Assembly: GCA_902516435.1 (NCBI GenBank) | Contig: CABXYF010000004.1 | Location: 1 to 64,000 of the forward strand | Direction of reading: 5' to 3' | DNA: 64,000 nucleotides | DNA from: an uncultured Pelagibacteraceae bacterium | GTDB lineage: Bacteria > Pseudomonadota > Alphaproteobacteria > Pelagibacterales > Pelagibacteraceae | Shown here: in pieces, positions 40,147 to 49,930 of the stretch | Layout of the letters: the number at the start of each line of letters is the position of its first letter | How positions within the stretch are numbered: the first letter of the stretch is position 1 | Position numbers and translations under genes: made by a program | The notes under the pieces: model-generated | Database searches by the model: none | Seen by the model: the letters and a program-made list of their open reading frames with translations, nothing else | Told to the model about the DNA's origin: nothing

Positions 40147-41324
40147 TGTTCTTAAATAAAGTTGCAGACAAACTAGTTTTTAGTTTTTTAGATAAAATAA
40201 ATCACGGATTTTTAGAGATTGATACTTTATATGGTCAAAAATTATTCTTTGGTAACCCTAAAGATAATCTTAGAGCAAATATAAAAATAAGAAAATCTAA
40301 CTTTAATTTTAATTTAATAAGAGGCGGTAGCATTGCATTGGCTGAGTCATACATGAGAGGTGAATTCGAAACTGATAACCTTTCAAATCTAATTGAGGTG
40401 ACAGCAAGAAATATTAAAATTATTCATAAGTTTTCCGGTTTACTTGATATTCCTTTTGTAAATTATTTTAAAAATAAGATCGTTAAAAATACCAAAAGTA
40501 GAAGCAAAGAAAATATCTCCAAGCACTATGATTTGGGAAATGAATTTTTTTCTTTGTGGTTAGATGATACTCTTACATATTCTAGTGCAATTTTTGACGC
40601 TAAATCAGAAAATCTTTCAGCAGCACAAAATAACAAATATCAGAAGCTAATTGATTTAATTAAACCAAACAGCGGTGACAAAGTCTTGGAAATAGGTTGC
40701 GGGTGGGGAGGCTTTGCAGAATATTTGGGCAAGAAATACGATGTAAAACTTGATTGTGTTACTATTTCACAAAAACAATATGAATATGCGAAGAGAAGGA
40801 TTCATAAATGTGGTTTAAATGAAAAAGTAAATATAGAGATAAAAGATTATAGAGATTTAAAAGGAAAATATAATTCTATAGCATCTATTGAAATGATTGA
40901 GGCTGTTGGTCAAAATTATTTAGATAGCTATTTTAGAACCGTTAAAGACAATTTATCAAACGAAGGTAAAGCGGCTATTCAAGCAATAACTATCGATGAT
41001 AGATTGTTTGATAGATATAAAAACAAAGAAGATTTTATACAAAAATATATATTTCCTGGTGGATTTTTGCCAAATAAAAATAGCATCAATCGTTACGTCT
41101 CAGATAATGGATTAAATATAAATTCATACATTTCATATGCTGATCATTATGCAAATACATTAGCAATTTGGAGAAATGAATTTAATAAAAAATGGGAATT
41201 AATTAAAAATCAAGGTTTTGACCTAACATTTAAACGAATGTGGGAGTTTTACCTTTCTTACTGTGAGGCTGGATTTAAATCAAAGAACATTGATTTGATT
41301 CAATTCTCACTTCAAAACAAATAA
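40143..41324 (+). CDS. Cyclopropane-fatty-acyl-phospholipid synthase family SAM methyltransferase
   Basis: ISKHYDLGNEFFSLWLDDTLTYSSAIF; VLEIGCGWGGFAEYLGKKYD; IEMIEAVGQNY. Confidence 0.92.
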   Translation: MMFLNKVADKLVFSFLDKINHGFLEIDTLYGQKLFFGNPKDNLRANIKIRKSNFNFNLIRGGSIALAESYMRGEFETDNLSNLIEVTARNIKIIHKFSGLLDIPFVNYFKNKIVKNTKSRSKENISKHYDLGNEFFSLWLDDTLTYSSAIFDAKSENLSAAQNNKYQKLIDLIKPNSGDKVLEIGCGWGGFAEYLGKKYDVKLDCVTISQKQYEYAKRRIHKCGLNEKVNIEIKDYRDLKGKYNSIASIEMIEAVGQNYLDSYFRTVKDNLSNEGKAAIQAITIDDRLFDRYKNKEDFIQKYIFPGGFLPNKNSINRYVSDNGLNINSYISYADHYANTLAIWRNEFNKKWELIKNQGFDLTFKRMWEFYLSYCEAGFKSKNIDLIQFSLQNK

Positions 41325-41341
41325 ACTTATACAGGATACTA

Positions 41342-41890
41342 ATGCAAAATATTAAAATAATTAAATCTATTTCATTGATAATTTGTCTTTTCTTAATTAC
41401 AAGTTGTTCTAAAAATAGCCCTATGAAACCAGAAGATTTTAAAAATAAAGAACCAAGATTGATAATCGAGGAATATTTAAGTGGGAATGTTAAAGCATGG
41501 GGTGTCTTACAAAATAGATCAGGAAAAGTTACCAGACAGTTTAACGCTGATTTAAATGGTACATGGGATGGAAATAAATTAGTTCTTAAGGAAAAATTCA
41601 ATTGGGATGATGGAGAGATTCAAGATAGAGAATGGGTTATAAATAAAATTGATGAAAATAATTATGAGGGAACAGCAGGGGATGTTGTTGGTAAAGCAAT
41701 AGGATATTCATATGGACCAGCTTTTAAATTTGAATACGTATTGCTGGTACCAGTTAAAGGGCGTGAGCTAAAAATTACATTTGATGATTGGATCTTCAAA
41801 CAAGATGAACGTGTTGCTATTAATAGAGCTACAATGACAAAGTTTGGATTTAAAGTTGCAGAATTAACAGTTGTTTTTGTTAAAGATTAA
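41342..41890 (+). CDS. DUF3833 family lipoprotein
   Basis: LITSCSKNSP lipobox; GVLQNRSGKVTRQFNADLNGTWDGNKLVLKEKF.WDDGE. Confidence 0.85.
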   Translation: MQNIKIIKSISLIICLFLITSCSKNSPMKPEDFKNKEPRLIIEEYLSGNVKAWGVLQNRSGKVTRQFNADLNGTWDGNKLVLKEKFNWDDGEIQDREWVINKIDENNYEGTAGDVVGKAIGYSYGPAFKFEYVLLVPVKGRELKITFDDWIFKQDERVAINRATMTKFGFKVAELTVVFVKD

Positions 41891-42633
41891 CGATTTACTG
41901 ACTTAGAAATTAAATAATTATACAATCTATTGGGGAGTATTTGTATTAATTTATAAATAATTTTAATTGGTAGAGGAAAAATTATCTCAAAATTATTTTT
42001 ATTTACTAATCCATTATAAATTTCATTAGCAGCGTAGGTTGTGTCTTTTAAAAAAGGCATTTTAAAATCATTCTTGTCTGTAAGAGCAGTTTTAATAAAT
42101 CCAGGTGTTATCAAAGAAACTTTGACATTAAATTTTTTAAAATCAAAATAAATTCCTTGAGTAAAATTGTTTAAGGCTGCTTTAGAGGGAGTGTAACCAG
42201 AGGATTTAGGTAAGCCTCGGTATCCAACAGGAGATGAAACTATAGCAATATGGCCATTATTTTTGTCTTTATAATATTTTTCAACCGCACTAACACAATT
42301 TATGACACCAAGAAAATTTACCTCAATCACATGCCTTATATTTTGTACGTCTAATTCCTTCTCTGATTTTCTCTCATAAGTCCCAGAACTAAAAATACAA
42401 ATATCTATTTGTTTATGATCATTTATAATTTTTTCAAATACTTGTTTGGTTTGAATTTTATCAGTTACGTCTAAAGGATATGAAAATATATTTTCATCTG
42501 AAGAAAGCTTATCTAAAAGCTCAACTCTTCTGGCTGAAACAATTACCTTCCATCCTTCTTTTGCAAATTTTCTTGCAGTAGCTTCACCAATTCCACTACT
42601 TGCTCCTGTTATCCATATTATTTTTTTATTCAT
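41887..42633 (-). CDS. SDR-family short-chain dehydrogenase
   Basis: IIWITGASSGIGEATARKFAKEGW; YTPSKAALNNF. Confidence 0.92.
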   Translation of the reverse strand: MNKKIIWITGASSGIGEATARKFAKEGWKVIVSARRVELLDKLSSDENIFSYPLDVTDKIQTKQVFEKIINDHKQIDICIFSSGTYERKSEKELDVQNIRHVIEVNFLGVINCVSAVEKYYKDKNNGHIAIVSSPVGYRGLPKSSGYTPSKAALNNFTQGIYFDFKKFNVKVSLITPGFIKTALTDKNDFKMPFLKDTTYAANEIYNGLVNKNNFEIIFPLPIKIIYKLIQILPNRLYNYLISKSVNR

Positions 42634-42656
42634 AATTAATCGTGTATATTATTAAC

Positions 42657-43124
42657 ATGTTTAAAAATAAAATTTTAACTTTTATATCTTTTCTTTCTAT
42701 TACTTTTGTAGCTTCAATTATTGGAAGTATATCTACAATAAATTATAAAGATCCGTGGTATTCATTATTGAATAAACCATCTTTTAATCCCCCAGACTGG
42801 ATATTTGGACCTGTATGGACGATTTTATATTTAATGATGGCGATTGCCATATGGTTTTTTTGGCATTCTAAGAACAGAGATAAAAACACTTTATACATTT
42901 ATATAATTCATCTAATTCTAAATACAACTTGGAGTATAGTATTCTTTGTTATTCATAATATGGTATTAGCTTTAGTTGTCTTAATTTTTTTAATTGGAAT
43001 GATAATTAATCTCATCTTAAGATTTAAACGCGTCAACATAATTAGTTCTTATTTGATGATTCCTTATTTACTTTGGTGTAGCTTTGCACTAGTTCTCAAT
43101 ATAAATCTGATAATGATAAATTAA
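42657..43124 (+). CDS. TspO/MBR family protein
   Basis: WYSLLNKPSFNPPDWIFGPVWTILYLMMAIAIW; start placed at MFKNKIL. Confidence 0.93.
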   Translation: MFKNKILTFISFLSITFVASIIGSISTINYKDPWYSLLNKPSFNPPDWIFGPVWTILYLMMAIAIWFFWHSKNRDKNTLYIYIIHLILNTTWSIVFFVIHNMVLALVVLIFLIGMIINLILRFKRVNIISSYLMIPYLLWCSFALVLNINLIMIN

Positions 43125-43125
43125 T

Positions 43126-44229
43126 ATGGATGATGTAGTAGTAATTGGTGGAGGCATAATAGGTGTAGCAACCGCATATTTTCTATCTAAAGAAGGCAGA
43201 AAAGTAAAAGTTATTGAAAGAGATCCAACCTATAAAACTGCTTCATTCCCGTTATCATTAGGGGGTTTTAGAAGACAATTTTTTCAAAAAGAAAATATTT
43301 TGCTTGGTAAATTTGCTAAAGAATTTATTTTTCAAATACCAGAATTATTAAAGACAAAAAAAAATCCAAACCCAACTGCAAGTATGGTAACAAATGGATA
43401 TCTTTTGATGTTTGGACCTGAGCATGCTGAAGAACAATATAAAGCATTAGAAAATCATAAAAAGTGTGAAGCTGGCACAAAAAATATTAAAGGATCAGAG
43501 CTATCAAAAGTATTTCCTTATATAAACAATGAGGGTATTGAAACAGCAACATTTACAGACAATCAGAGTGAGGGTTGGATTGATCCATTTTTATTTCATA
43601 GTGCCCTAAAAAGTAAAGCAACAGAGCTTGGTGCTGAATTTATTAAAGGTGACGTAAAAGATATTTCTGAAATTAAAGCTAAAACAATTGTTTCCGCAGC
43701 TGGATGCTGGACTAAAAATTTATTAGACGACATACCTGTAGTTCCTCAAAAACACACAGTTTTCAGGGTAAAATGTCCAACTTATATTAAAGAAATGCCT
43801 TTAAGTGGAGATTTAACTACAGGGGTTTATTGGCGACCTGAAGGTGGTGAATATTTGGCAGGATCACCTGTTTCTGTATTTGATGCTGAAGATTTAGAAC
43901 CAGCTTGGAATGATTTTGAAGAATTAGTTTGGCCAGCATTAGCTAAAAGAATTCCAGCTTTTGAAGAATTAAAATTAACAGGTGGATGGGCTGGTTACTA
44001 TGATTGTAATAAGCTAGATAACAATGCGGTAGTTGGAAAACATCCAAAATACGAAAATGTTTATATGGCTTCTGGCTTTACTGGCAGGGGTTTAATGCAA
44101 GCGCCTGGAATTGGTAGAGCCTTAACAGAACTGATTACAACAGGATCTTATCAGACAATAGATATTAGTGATTTTTCAGTTGAGAGAGTTTTAGGCAATA
44201 GTGCAAGACATGAGCCTTATGTCCTTTAA
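43126..44229 (+). CDS. FAD-dependent oxidoreductase, DAO/sarcosine-oxidase family
   Basis: DDVVVIGGGIIGVATAYFLSKEGRKVKVIERD; YMASGFTGRGLMQAPGIGRALTELI. Confidence 0.88.
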   Translation: MDDVVVIGGGIIGVATAYFLSKEGRKVKVIERDPTYKTASFPLSLGGFRRQFFQKENILLGKFAKEFIFQIPELLKTKKNPNPTASMVTNGYLLMFGPEHAEEQYKALENHKKCEAGTKNIKGSELSKVFPYINNEGIETATFTDNQSEGWIDPFLFHSALKSKATELGAEFIKGDVKDISEIKAKTIVSAAGCWTKNLLDDIPVVPQKHTVFRVKCPTYIKEMPLSGDLTTGVYWRPEGGEYLAGSPVSVFDAEDLEPAWNDFEELVWPALAKRIPAFEELKLTGGWAGYYDCNKLDNNAVVGKHPKYENVYMASGFTGRGLMQAPGIGRALTELITTGSYQTIDISDFSVERVLGNSARHEPYVL

Positions 44230-44232
44230 TTT

Positions 44233-45702
44233 TTAAGTTCCACAAAAGGTTTTATACTTTTCTTTGGTTAAAGGTGCAGGTGATTGGTATTCAGAAATAT
44301 CTTTAGTGTCATAAGGGTTTTTTAAAACAGATAATAATTTATTCATTACATCAAAATTATTGTGCTCTGCTGCTGACAAAGCTTCTTCTACTTTGTGATT
44401 TCTTGGAATTACGTTTGGATTTACTTTACGCATAAGTTGTAATTGTTTTTCGTTATTTGAATTATTTAAACGTGATCTTACTTTCCATTCATTGACCCAT
44501 TTTTTAAAACTCATATCTTCATAAATTTTATCATCAATACCAAGACCCATTAAGTAACAAAATGTATTTGTATAATCAGCTTTATTGTTACTCATCCAAT
44601 CCATAAAAGATTTGATTAAATTCTTATCATTTTTGTCTTCTCCAAATAAACCGAGCTTATCTCTCATCATATTCAACCATTTATTTTCGTAAATTTTCTG
44701 AAAGTTATCAATTATTTCAGTTGCTATATTAATTGCTTTATCCTCGTTGGTATCAATTATTGGAATTAGACACTCAGCAAATCTTGCTAAGTTCCATTTT
44801 GCTATAGGTGGCTGATTTGAATATGAATATCTTCCAAATTTATCAATTGAACTAAACACAGTTTTAGGATCATAGTGATCCATAAAAGCACAAGGACCAT
44901 AATCTATGGTTTCTCCTGAGATAGTCATATTATCAGTATTCATAACACCATGAATAAAACCGACTCTCATCCAATCAACTATAAGCTCACATTGTTTTTG
45001 CAAAACAAGATTTAATAAATCCAAAGCTTTATTTTGTGAAGACGTTATTTCAGGGAAATGTCTGTCAATTGTATAATTAACTAACATTTTTAATTCTTCT
45101 ATATTTTGTTTTCCAGCAATATATTGAAAAGTACCAACTCTTATATGACTTGATGCTACCCTAGTTAAAATTGCTCCTTGTAATAAATTTTCTCTTACAA
45201 CCTTTTCACCAGTTTTAACGACTGCAAGGCTTCTGGTTGTTTGAATATTTAAAGAATGAATAGCTTCGCTTATAATATATTCCCTAAGCATTGGCCCCAA
45301 TGCAGCCCGACCATCTCCACCTCTGGAGAACGAAGTTCTTCCAGATCCTTTAAATTGAATATCAAAACGACTGTTTTTATTGACTAAATGTTCACCTAAC
45401 AAAACTGCTCTACCATCACCTAACATAGTAAAATGACCAAACTGATGTCCCGCATATGCTTGCGCAATTGTATTGGCATTTTCAGGCAATTTATTCCCAG
45501 AAAAAATTTCAGCTAATTTTTTTTTATCTATCTTTGAAAAATCTAGATTTAATTCTTTAGCAAGTTCTTCATTTAACACTACTAACTCTGGATCATGAAC
45601 TGGTGTGGGTTTTATATCTTCTTTAAACGTATTAGGTAGTCTAGAGTAAGTATTATCAAAACACCAATTTACTGAATAATTTTCTAAATTGATCTTTTTC
45701 AT
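44233..45702 (-). CDS. selO: SelO/YdiU family pseudokinase-fold protein adenylyltransferase
   Basis: AQAYAGHQFGHFTMLGDGRAVLLGE; FDIQFKGSGRTSFSRGGDGRAALGPMLREYI; HGVMNTDNMTISGETIDYGPCAFMD. Confidence 0.94.
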   Translation of the reverse strand: MKKINLENYSVNWCFDNTYSRLPNTFKEDIKPTPVHDPELVVLNEELAKELNLDFSKIDKKKLAEIFSGNKLPENANTIAQAYAGHQFGHFTMLGDGRAVLLGEHLVNKNSRFDIQFKGSGRTSFSRGGDGRAALGPMLREYIISEAIHSLNIQTTRSLAVVKTGEKVVRENLLQGAILTRVASSHIRVGTFQYIAGKQNIEELKMLVNYTIDRHFPEITSSQNKALDLLNLVLQKQCELIVDWMRVGFIHGVMNTDNMTISGETIDYGPCAFMDHYDPKTVFSSIDKFGRYSYSNQPPIAKWNLARFAECLIPIIDTNEDKAINIATEIIDNFQKIYENKWLNMMRDKLGLFGEDKNDKNLIKSFMDWMSNNKADYTNTFCYLMGLGIDDKIYEDMSFKKWVNEWKVRSRLNNSNNEKQLQLMRKVNPNVIPRNHKVEEALSAAEHNNFDVMNKLLSVLKNPYDTKDISEYQSPAPLTKEKYKTFCGT

Positions 45703-45740
45703 AAAAAAAGCGGTAAATATTATTATATACCGCTTTTTTT
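45703..45740 (-). terminator. Rho-independent terminator following fdh
   Basis: aaaaaaagcggtaaatattattatataccgctttttt; symmetric T/A tails. Confidence 0.75.
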
Positions 45741-45753
45741 ATAAGTTTAAGTG

Positions 45754-46950
45754 TTACTTTTTATATTTTGCTGCTTCTTCAGAACCACCAGTTGCTGTTC
45801 CTTTACTATATGAGTGAGCACCCATCCCGGCTAGCTCACCATTTTGAACTATCAAATATTGATTTCTAATTTCTTTTTTTTCAAAAAAACACTCTAAGAT
45901 TTCTCTTACACCATCAGCATATCTTGTTTGAGCTGAAAGTGATGTTCCAGAAGTATGTGGTGTCATTCCATGGTTTGGCATTGATCTCCAAACATGATCA
46001 TTCGGTGCTGGTTGGGGAAACCATACATCACCCGCATAACCACTTAATTGTCCTGATTTGAGAGCATCTGCTATTGCTTCTCTATTACAAATTTTACCTC
46101 TAGCAGTATTGACAATATATGCTCCTTTTTTCATTTTATTAATCATTACTTCATCAAAAAGATTTTCTGTTTCTGGGTGTAATGGACAGTTTATTGTTAC
46201 AACATCACAAACTTTGACCATAGATTCCACTGTTTCATGAAAAGTTAAATTTAATTCTTTTTCAACACTTTCAGGCAGTCTATGTCTATCAAAATAATGT
46301 AGATGAACGTCAAAAGGCTTCATTTTCCTTAGAGCATCAAGACCAATTCTTCCAGCAGCAACAGTACCAATATGCATACCTTCTACATCATAAGATCTCT
46401 GTACGGCATCAGCAATATTCCAACCACCTGAATTAACTATTGCATGTTGTGTGTGATAGTCTCTTACCATTGAAACAATCATCATCACTATATGTTCAGC
46501 AACTGATCTTGAATTACAATAAGTTACTTCTACAACATCAACTTTTCTATCCATAGCAGCTTGAAGATCAACATGATCTGAACCAATACCTGCGGTTATT
46601 GCCATTTTTAAATTTGGAGCAGAGTCTATTTTTTCTTTAGTTAAATAATAAGGAAAGAAAGGTTGAGAAATAACTATATCAGAGTCTACTAATTCCTTGT
46701 CTGCTACGCATCCCTCACCATCTTTATCTGATGTAACTACGAGCTCGTGTCCGTTACTTTCTAAAAATTTTCTTAATCCTAATTCACCAGAAACACACCC
46801 TAATAAATCACCTGGATTAAAATCTCGACCTTTTGGTGAGGGCAATGTCATACCATCGGGGTATTTATCTAATTTTGGCAGGCTTTCCAATGGATAGCTT
46901 TTTGGCATACCATTTTTTGGATCATCATATAAAACACACAATATTTTCAT
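45754..46950 (-). CDS. fdh: NAD-dependent formate dehydrogenase (D-2-hydroxyacid dehydrogenase fold)
   Basis: ITAGIGSDHVDLQAA, VEVTYCNSRSVAEHIVMMIL-like, GTVAAGRIGLDALRKMKPFDVHLHYFDRHRLP, MTPHTSGTSLSAQTRYADG. Confidence 0.94.
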   Translation of the reverse strand: MKILCVLYDDPKNGMPKSYPLESLPKLDKYPDGMTLPSPKGRDFNPGDLLGCVSGELGLRKFLESNGHELVVTSDKDGEGCVADKELVDSDIVISQPFFPYYLTKEKIDSAPNLKMAITAGIGSDHVDLQAAMDRKVDVVEVTYCNSRSVAEHIVMMIVSMVRDYHTQHAIVNSGGWNIADAVQRSYDVEGMHIGTVAAGRIGLDALRKMKPFDVHLHYFDRHRLPESVEKELNLTFHETVESMVKVCDVVTINCPLHPETENLFDEVMINKMKKGAYIVNTARGKICNREAIADALKSGQLSGYAGDVWFPQPAPNDHVWRSMPNHGMTPHTSGTSLSAQTRYADGVREILECFFEKKEIRNQYLIVQNGELAGMGAHSYSKGTATGGSEEAAKYKK

Positions 46951-47052
46951 TTTTTTCTCTCTATAGTTAGTATTTAATAGGTTAATATTTTACGGGCTGA
47001 TATAATCACATAAATATCAATTATTATAGATAATAATTTTGTGAAATTTATT

Positions 47053-47538
47053 TTAGCTCTTCCAGTTACTAGGATACTTTTTCTTTAAAATGAAACGATT
47101 TATTATTACTGCATAAAAAATAATAATAATAGAGCCAAATATAATTGGATTTAATAAAAAATCATATGATGCTGCGCCAAGTATGACCACTATGGGGTTT
47201 CCCCCAGCTGGTGGATGAGTGACACCAAATATAATCATTACGAAAATACCCAAGCCAACCGCAATTGCTATTTGTAAATACTGATCAACACTCAAAAATT
47301 GTAAAATTAAAACTCCCACTAATGATGTAATTAAATGTCCAAAGAAAACATTTTTAGGCTGGGCAAAAGGACTCTCTGGATACCCAAAGAGAAGCACCAT
47401 GGAAGAACCAAAAGATCCTGCTAAAAATAATCCATAGGTAGTTTCGAAACTTAAGAACGATAAAGTACCAATTGTAAGAATAGAAAAAATTAGAGCTAAT
47501 AGTGCTCTTTTAAAGTTTTCTTTAATTATGTTAATCAT
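47053..47538 (-). CDS. HPP-family transmembrane protein
   Basis: GSFGSSMVLLFGYPESPFAQPKNVFFGHLITSLVGV; THPPAGGNPIVVI. Confidence 0.9.
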   Translation of the reverse strand: MINIIKENFKRALLALIFSILTIGTLSFLSFETTYGLFLAGSFGSSMVLLFGYPESPFAQPKNVFFGHLITSLVGVLILQFLSVDQYLQIAIAVGLGIFVMIIFGVTHPPAGGNPIVVILGAASYDFLLNPIIFGSIIIIFYAVIINRFILKKKYPSNWKS

Positions 47539-47583
47539 TAAAACTATGCATTAATTTTTATTAAATAAATTACATGTCTAATA

Positions 47584-47982
47584 TTATTTATTTAATGCTT
47601 TCGCAAGAGCTTTAATTGGCAACATCAAACAATCTTTTCTTTTTAAATTTTTTTTATTTAAAATTTCTTTAAATTCTTTAAGATTCATTTTTAAACTAAT
47701 ATTTTTCTCGTCAAATAATTGACTAGCGTATGATATAATCATTTTTATTTCATCGGTATTCATATTTTTGATTCGTCTAGATAATAAGCTTACTGACGCC
47801 TGGCAATAAATACATGACTTAGATTGATAGCCAATATCCTTAACAATGTCATTTTTTACAACTAAACTAATTTCAATTTCATCTCCACATAATGGATTTT
47901 TATGCTTTGATTTATGAGTAAATTTTTTAATAACTTTATTATTGTCGGTGTGGGAAGCAATTTCCAAAATTCTAAGGTCCAT
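47584..47982 (-). CDS. NifU/SufU-like iron-sulfur scaffold protein
   Basis: KNPLCGDEIEISL...DIGYQSKSCIYCQASVSLLS...RKDCLMLP; three conserved Cys. Confidence 0.85.
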   Translation of the reverse strand: MDLRILEIASHTDNNKVIKKFTHKSKHKNPLCGDEIEISLVVKNDIVKDIGYQSKSCIYCQASVSLLSRRIKNMNTDEIKMIISYASQLFDEKNISLKMNLKEFKEILNKKNLKRKDCLMLPIKALAKALNK

Positions 47983-48025
47983 TATATTTCTTTAATTCAT
48001 GTTTTAATGTTTTATATTTTGATAA

Positions 48026-48634
48026 ATGGATCATAACAATATTTTAGGCACAGTGCTAGCGGGCGGAAAGTCCCAAAGGTTTGGAGAAGACAAATCTCAA
48101 GTAAAATTAGATGGTAAGTTACTTATCGATTTTATTTTATCGGAAATAGTTGATGAATTTAAAGAAATTTTGATAGTGACCAATAATCAAATCGCATTTC
48201 AAAAATCTAAAAAAATATCAACAACTAAAGATTTTAAAAAAGGACAGGGACCTCTTGGTGGAGTTTTAAGTGCAATGAAATGGGCAAAGGAAAAAAATAG
48301 TAATTATAAATGGATTTCAACTTTTCCTGTCGATACACCGTTTTTTAAAAAAGAAATTTTAAAAAAATTTTTAAGTGAAATAAATATAGAAGAAAGTAAA
48401 CTTTTTTTTATCAAATCAAATAATACGAGACATAATATTTTTGGGATGTGGTCCATCGACTTAATGAAAAAATTAGAGGAAGATTTAAACAAGGGACATA
48501 AAAAAGTTGAGACTTGGGCCAATAGCATTGGTGTAAAAATTATAAATATGGAATTTATGTATGAAGATCCTTTTTTTAATATTAATACTAAAGATGATTT
48601 AGAAATAGCTAAAAAAAAAATAAAAAATGATTAG
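48026..48634 (+). CDS. mobA: Molybdenum cofactor guanylyltransferase
   Basis: GTVLAGGKSQRFGEDKSQVKLDGKLLID; GQGPLGGVLSAMKW; FPVDTPFF. Confidence 0.92.
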   Translation: MDHNNILGTVLAGGKSQRFGEDKSQVKLDGKLLIDFILSEIVDEFKEILIVTNNQIAFQKSKKISTTKDFKKGQGPLGGVLSAMKWAKEKNSNYKWISTFPVDTPFFKKEILKKFLSEINIEESKLFFIKSNNTRHNIFGMWSIDLMKKLEEDLNKGHKKVETWANSIGVKIINMEFMYEDPFFNINTKDDLEIAKKKIKND

Positions 48635-49883
48635 TTATCAAAATTCGTTACAAATCTTAAATAAAGGTAGAATTAAAGTTAAAAATGAAAATATTTTAAC
48701 TAACAAATCTTTAAATAGAGTTTCTTCTTCAAATATATATTCTAAATTTAATTATCCTGCTGGAAATAATGCTGCCTTTGATGGATATGCAATTAATTCA
48801 AATGATACTAAAAAATTAAACAGACAAAAATCCAAAGCCTTTAAAATAATTGGATCTGTTTCTGCTGGAAATAAACCATTTAATAAAAGAATCAAAAAAT
48901 TTGAAGCAATAGAAATAATGACGGGTGGAATTATACCAAAAGGTTTTAATACCATTATTCCAATTGAAAGTATTAATTTTTATCCAAATAAGAAATCTAG
49001 AAAATTTATTATAATCGATAAAAAAATAAAAAAAAATGACCATGTTAGATTTGCAGGGTCAGATTATAAAAAAGGTGAACTTGTTATAAAAAAAAATACT
49101 ATAATTTTACCAAATCATATTCTGGCCCTAAAGACTTTAGGTATAAAATTTGTTAAAGTTAAAAAAAAAATAAATATCTTATTTTTTTCTACTGGAAATG
49201 AAATTTCAAATAAAGAATTAATACCTAACTGGAAAGTTAGAAATTCTAATAGTCATTACATACAAAATTTAAATCAAAGTTTTCTATTTAATTTTAAAAA
49301 TGGAGGGATATTAAGAGATAATCAACAAAATATTTTTAAATTAAAAATTAAAAAAATATTAAATTCTAAAACAGATATTATTATTACATCAGGTGCAGTA
49401 TCTGCTGGTAAATTTGACTATATACCCAAGGTTGTTAAAACATTTAAATTATCGAATTTTTTTAAAAGTGTAGCAATAAGACCTGGCAAACCAATTTTAT
49501 TTGCTAAAATTAGCGGAAAACAAAAATCTATTTTTGGTTTACCTGGAAATCCAATGTCATCATCTGCCTGCTTCAGGTTTTTTGTTTTTCCATATATCGT
49601 AAAAGTACTTGGGTTGAACATTGAAAAACCAATCAGAGCTATTTTAAAAAATGATTTTATAAAAAAAAAGAATTTCACCAGATTCGCAAAGAGTAAATTA
49701 ACCACAACTTCAAATGGAAAAATTGAAGTTGAGATTTTAAAAGGGCAGGAGTCTTTTAGAATTAAATCATTTGTTAAATCAAATATCTGGTCTTTATTAC
49801 CATCAGGAAAGTCAAAGTTTAAAAAGGGTGAGGTTGTTGATTGTTTTTTTCCAAATCACCCTAATCAAAATTTAATTTGGTGA
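48627..49883 (+). CDS. moeA: Molybdopterin molybdotransferase
   Basis: AAFDGYAI, EIMTGGIIPKGFNTIIPIE, TSGAVSAGKFDYI, GLPGNPMSSSACF. Confidence 0.93.
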   Translation: MISYQNSLQILNKGRIKVKNENILTNKSLNRVSSSNIYSKFNYPAGNNAAFDGYAINSNDTKKLNRQKSKAFKIIGSVSAGNKPFNKRIKKFEAIEIMTGGIIPKGFNTIIPIESINFYPNKKSRKFIIIDKKIKKNDHVRFAGSDYKKGELVIKKNTIILPNHILALKTLGIKFVKVKKKINILFFSTGNEISNKELIPNWKVRNSNSHYIQNLNQSFLFNFKNGGILRDNQQNIFKLKIKKILNSKTDIIITSGAVSAGKFDYIPKVVKTFKLSNFFKSVAIRPGKPILFAKISGKQKSIFGLPGNPMSSSACFRFFVFPYIVKVLGLNIEKPIRAILKNDFIKKKNFTRFAKSKLTTTSNGKIEVEILKGQESFRIKSFVKSNIWSLLPSGKSKFKKGEVVDCFFPNHPNQNLIW

Positions 49884-49930
49884 ATACATTTTTGTTGTAG
49901 AAAATACTATTTAGAAATAGATTTCCGCAT

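Noticed and set aside
47020-47037. ATTATTAT-AG-ATAATAAT inverted repeat upstream of fdh
   Set aside because: Entirely A/T apart from the centre; expected by chance at this base composition.
49418-49705. Minus-strand ORF inside moeA as a nested gene
   Set aside because: Antisense to conserved MoeA motifs; composition mirrors the sense gene.
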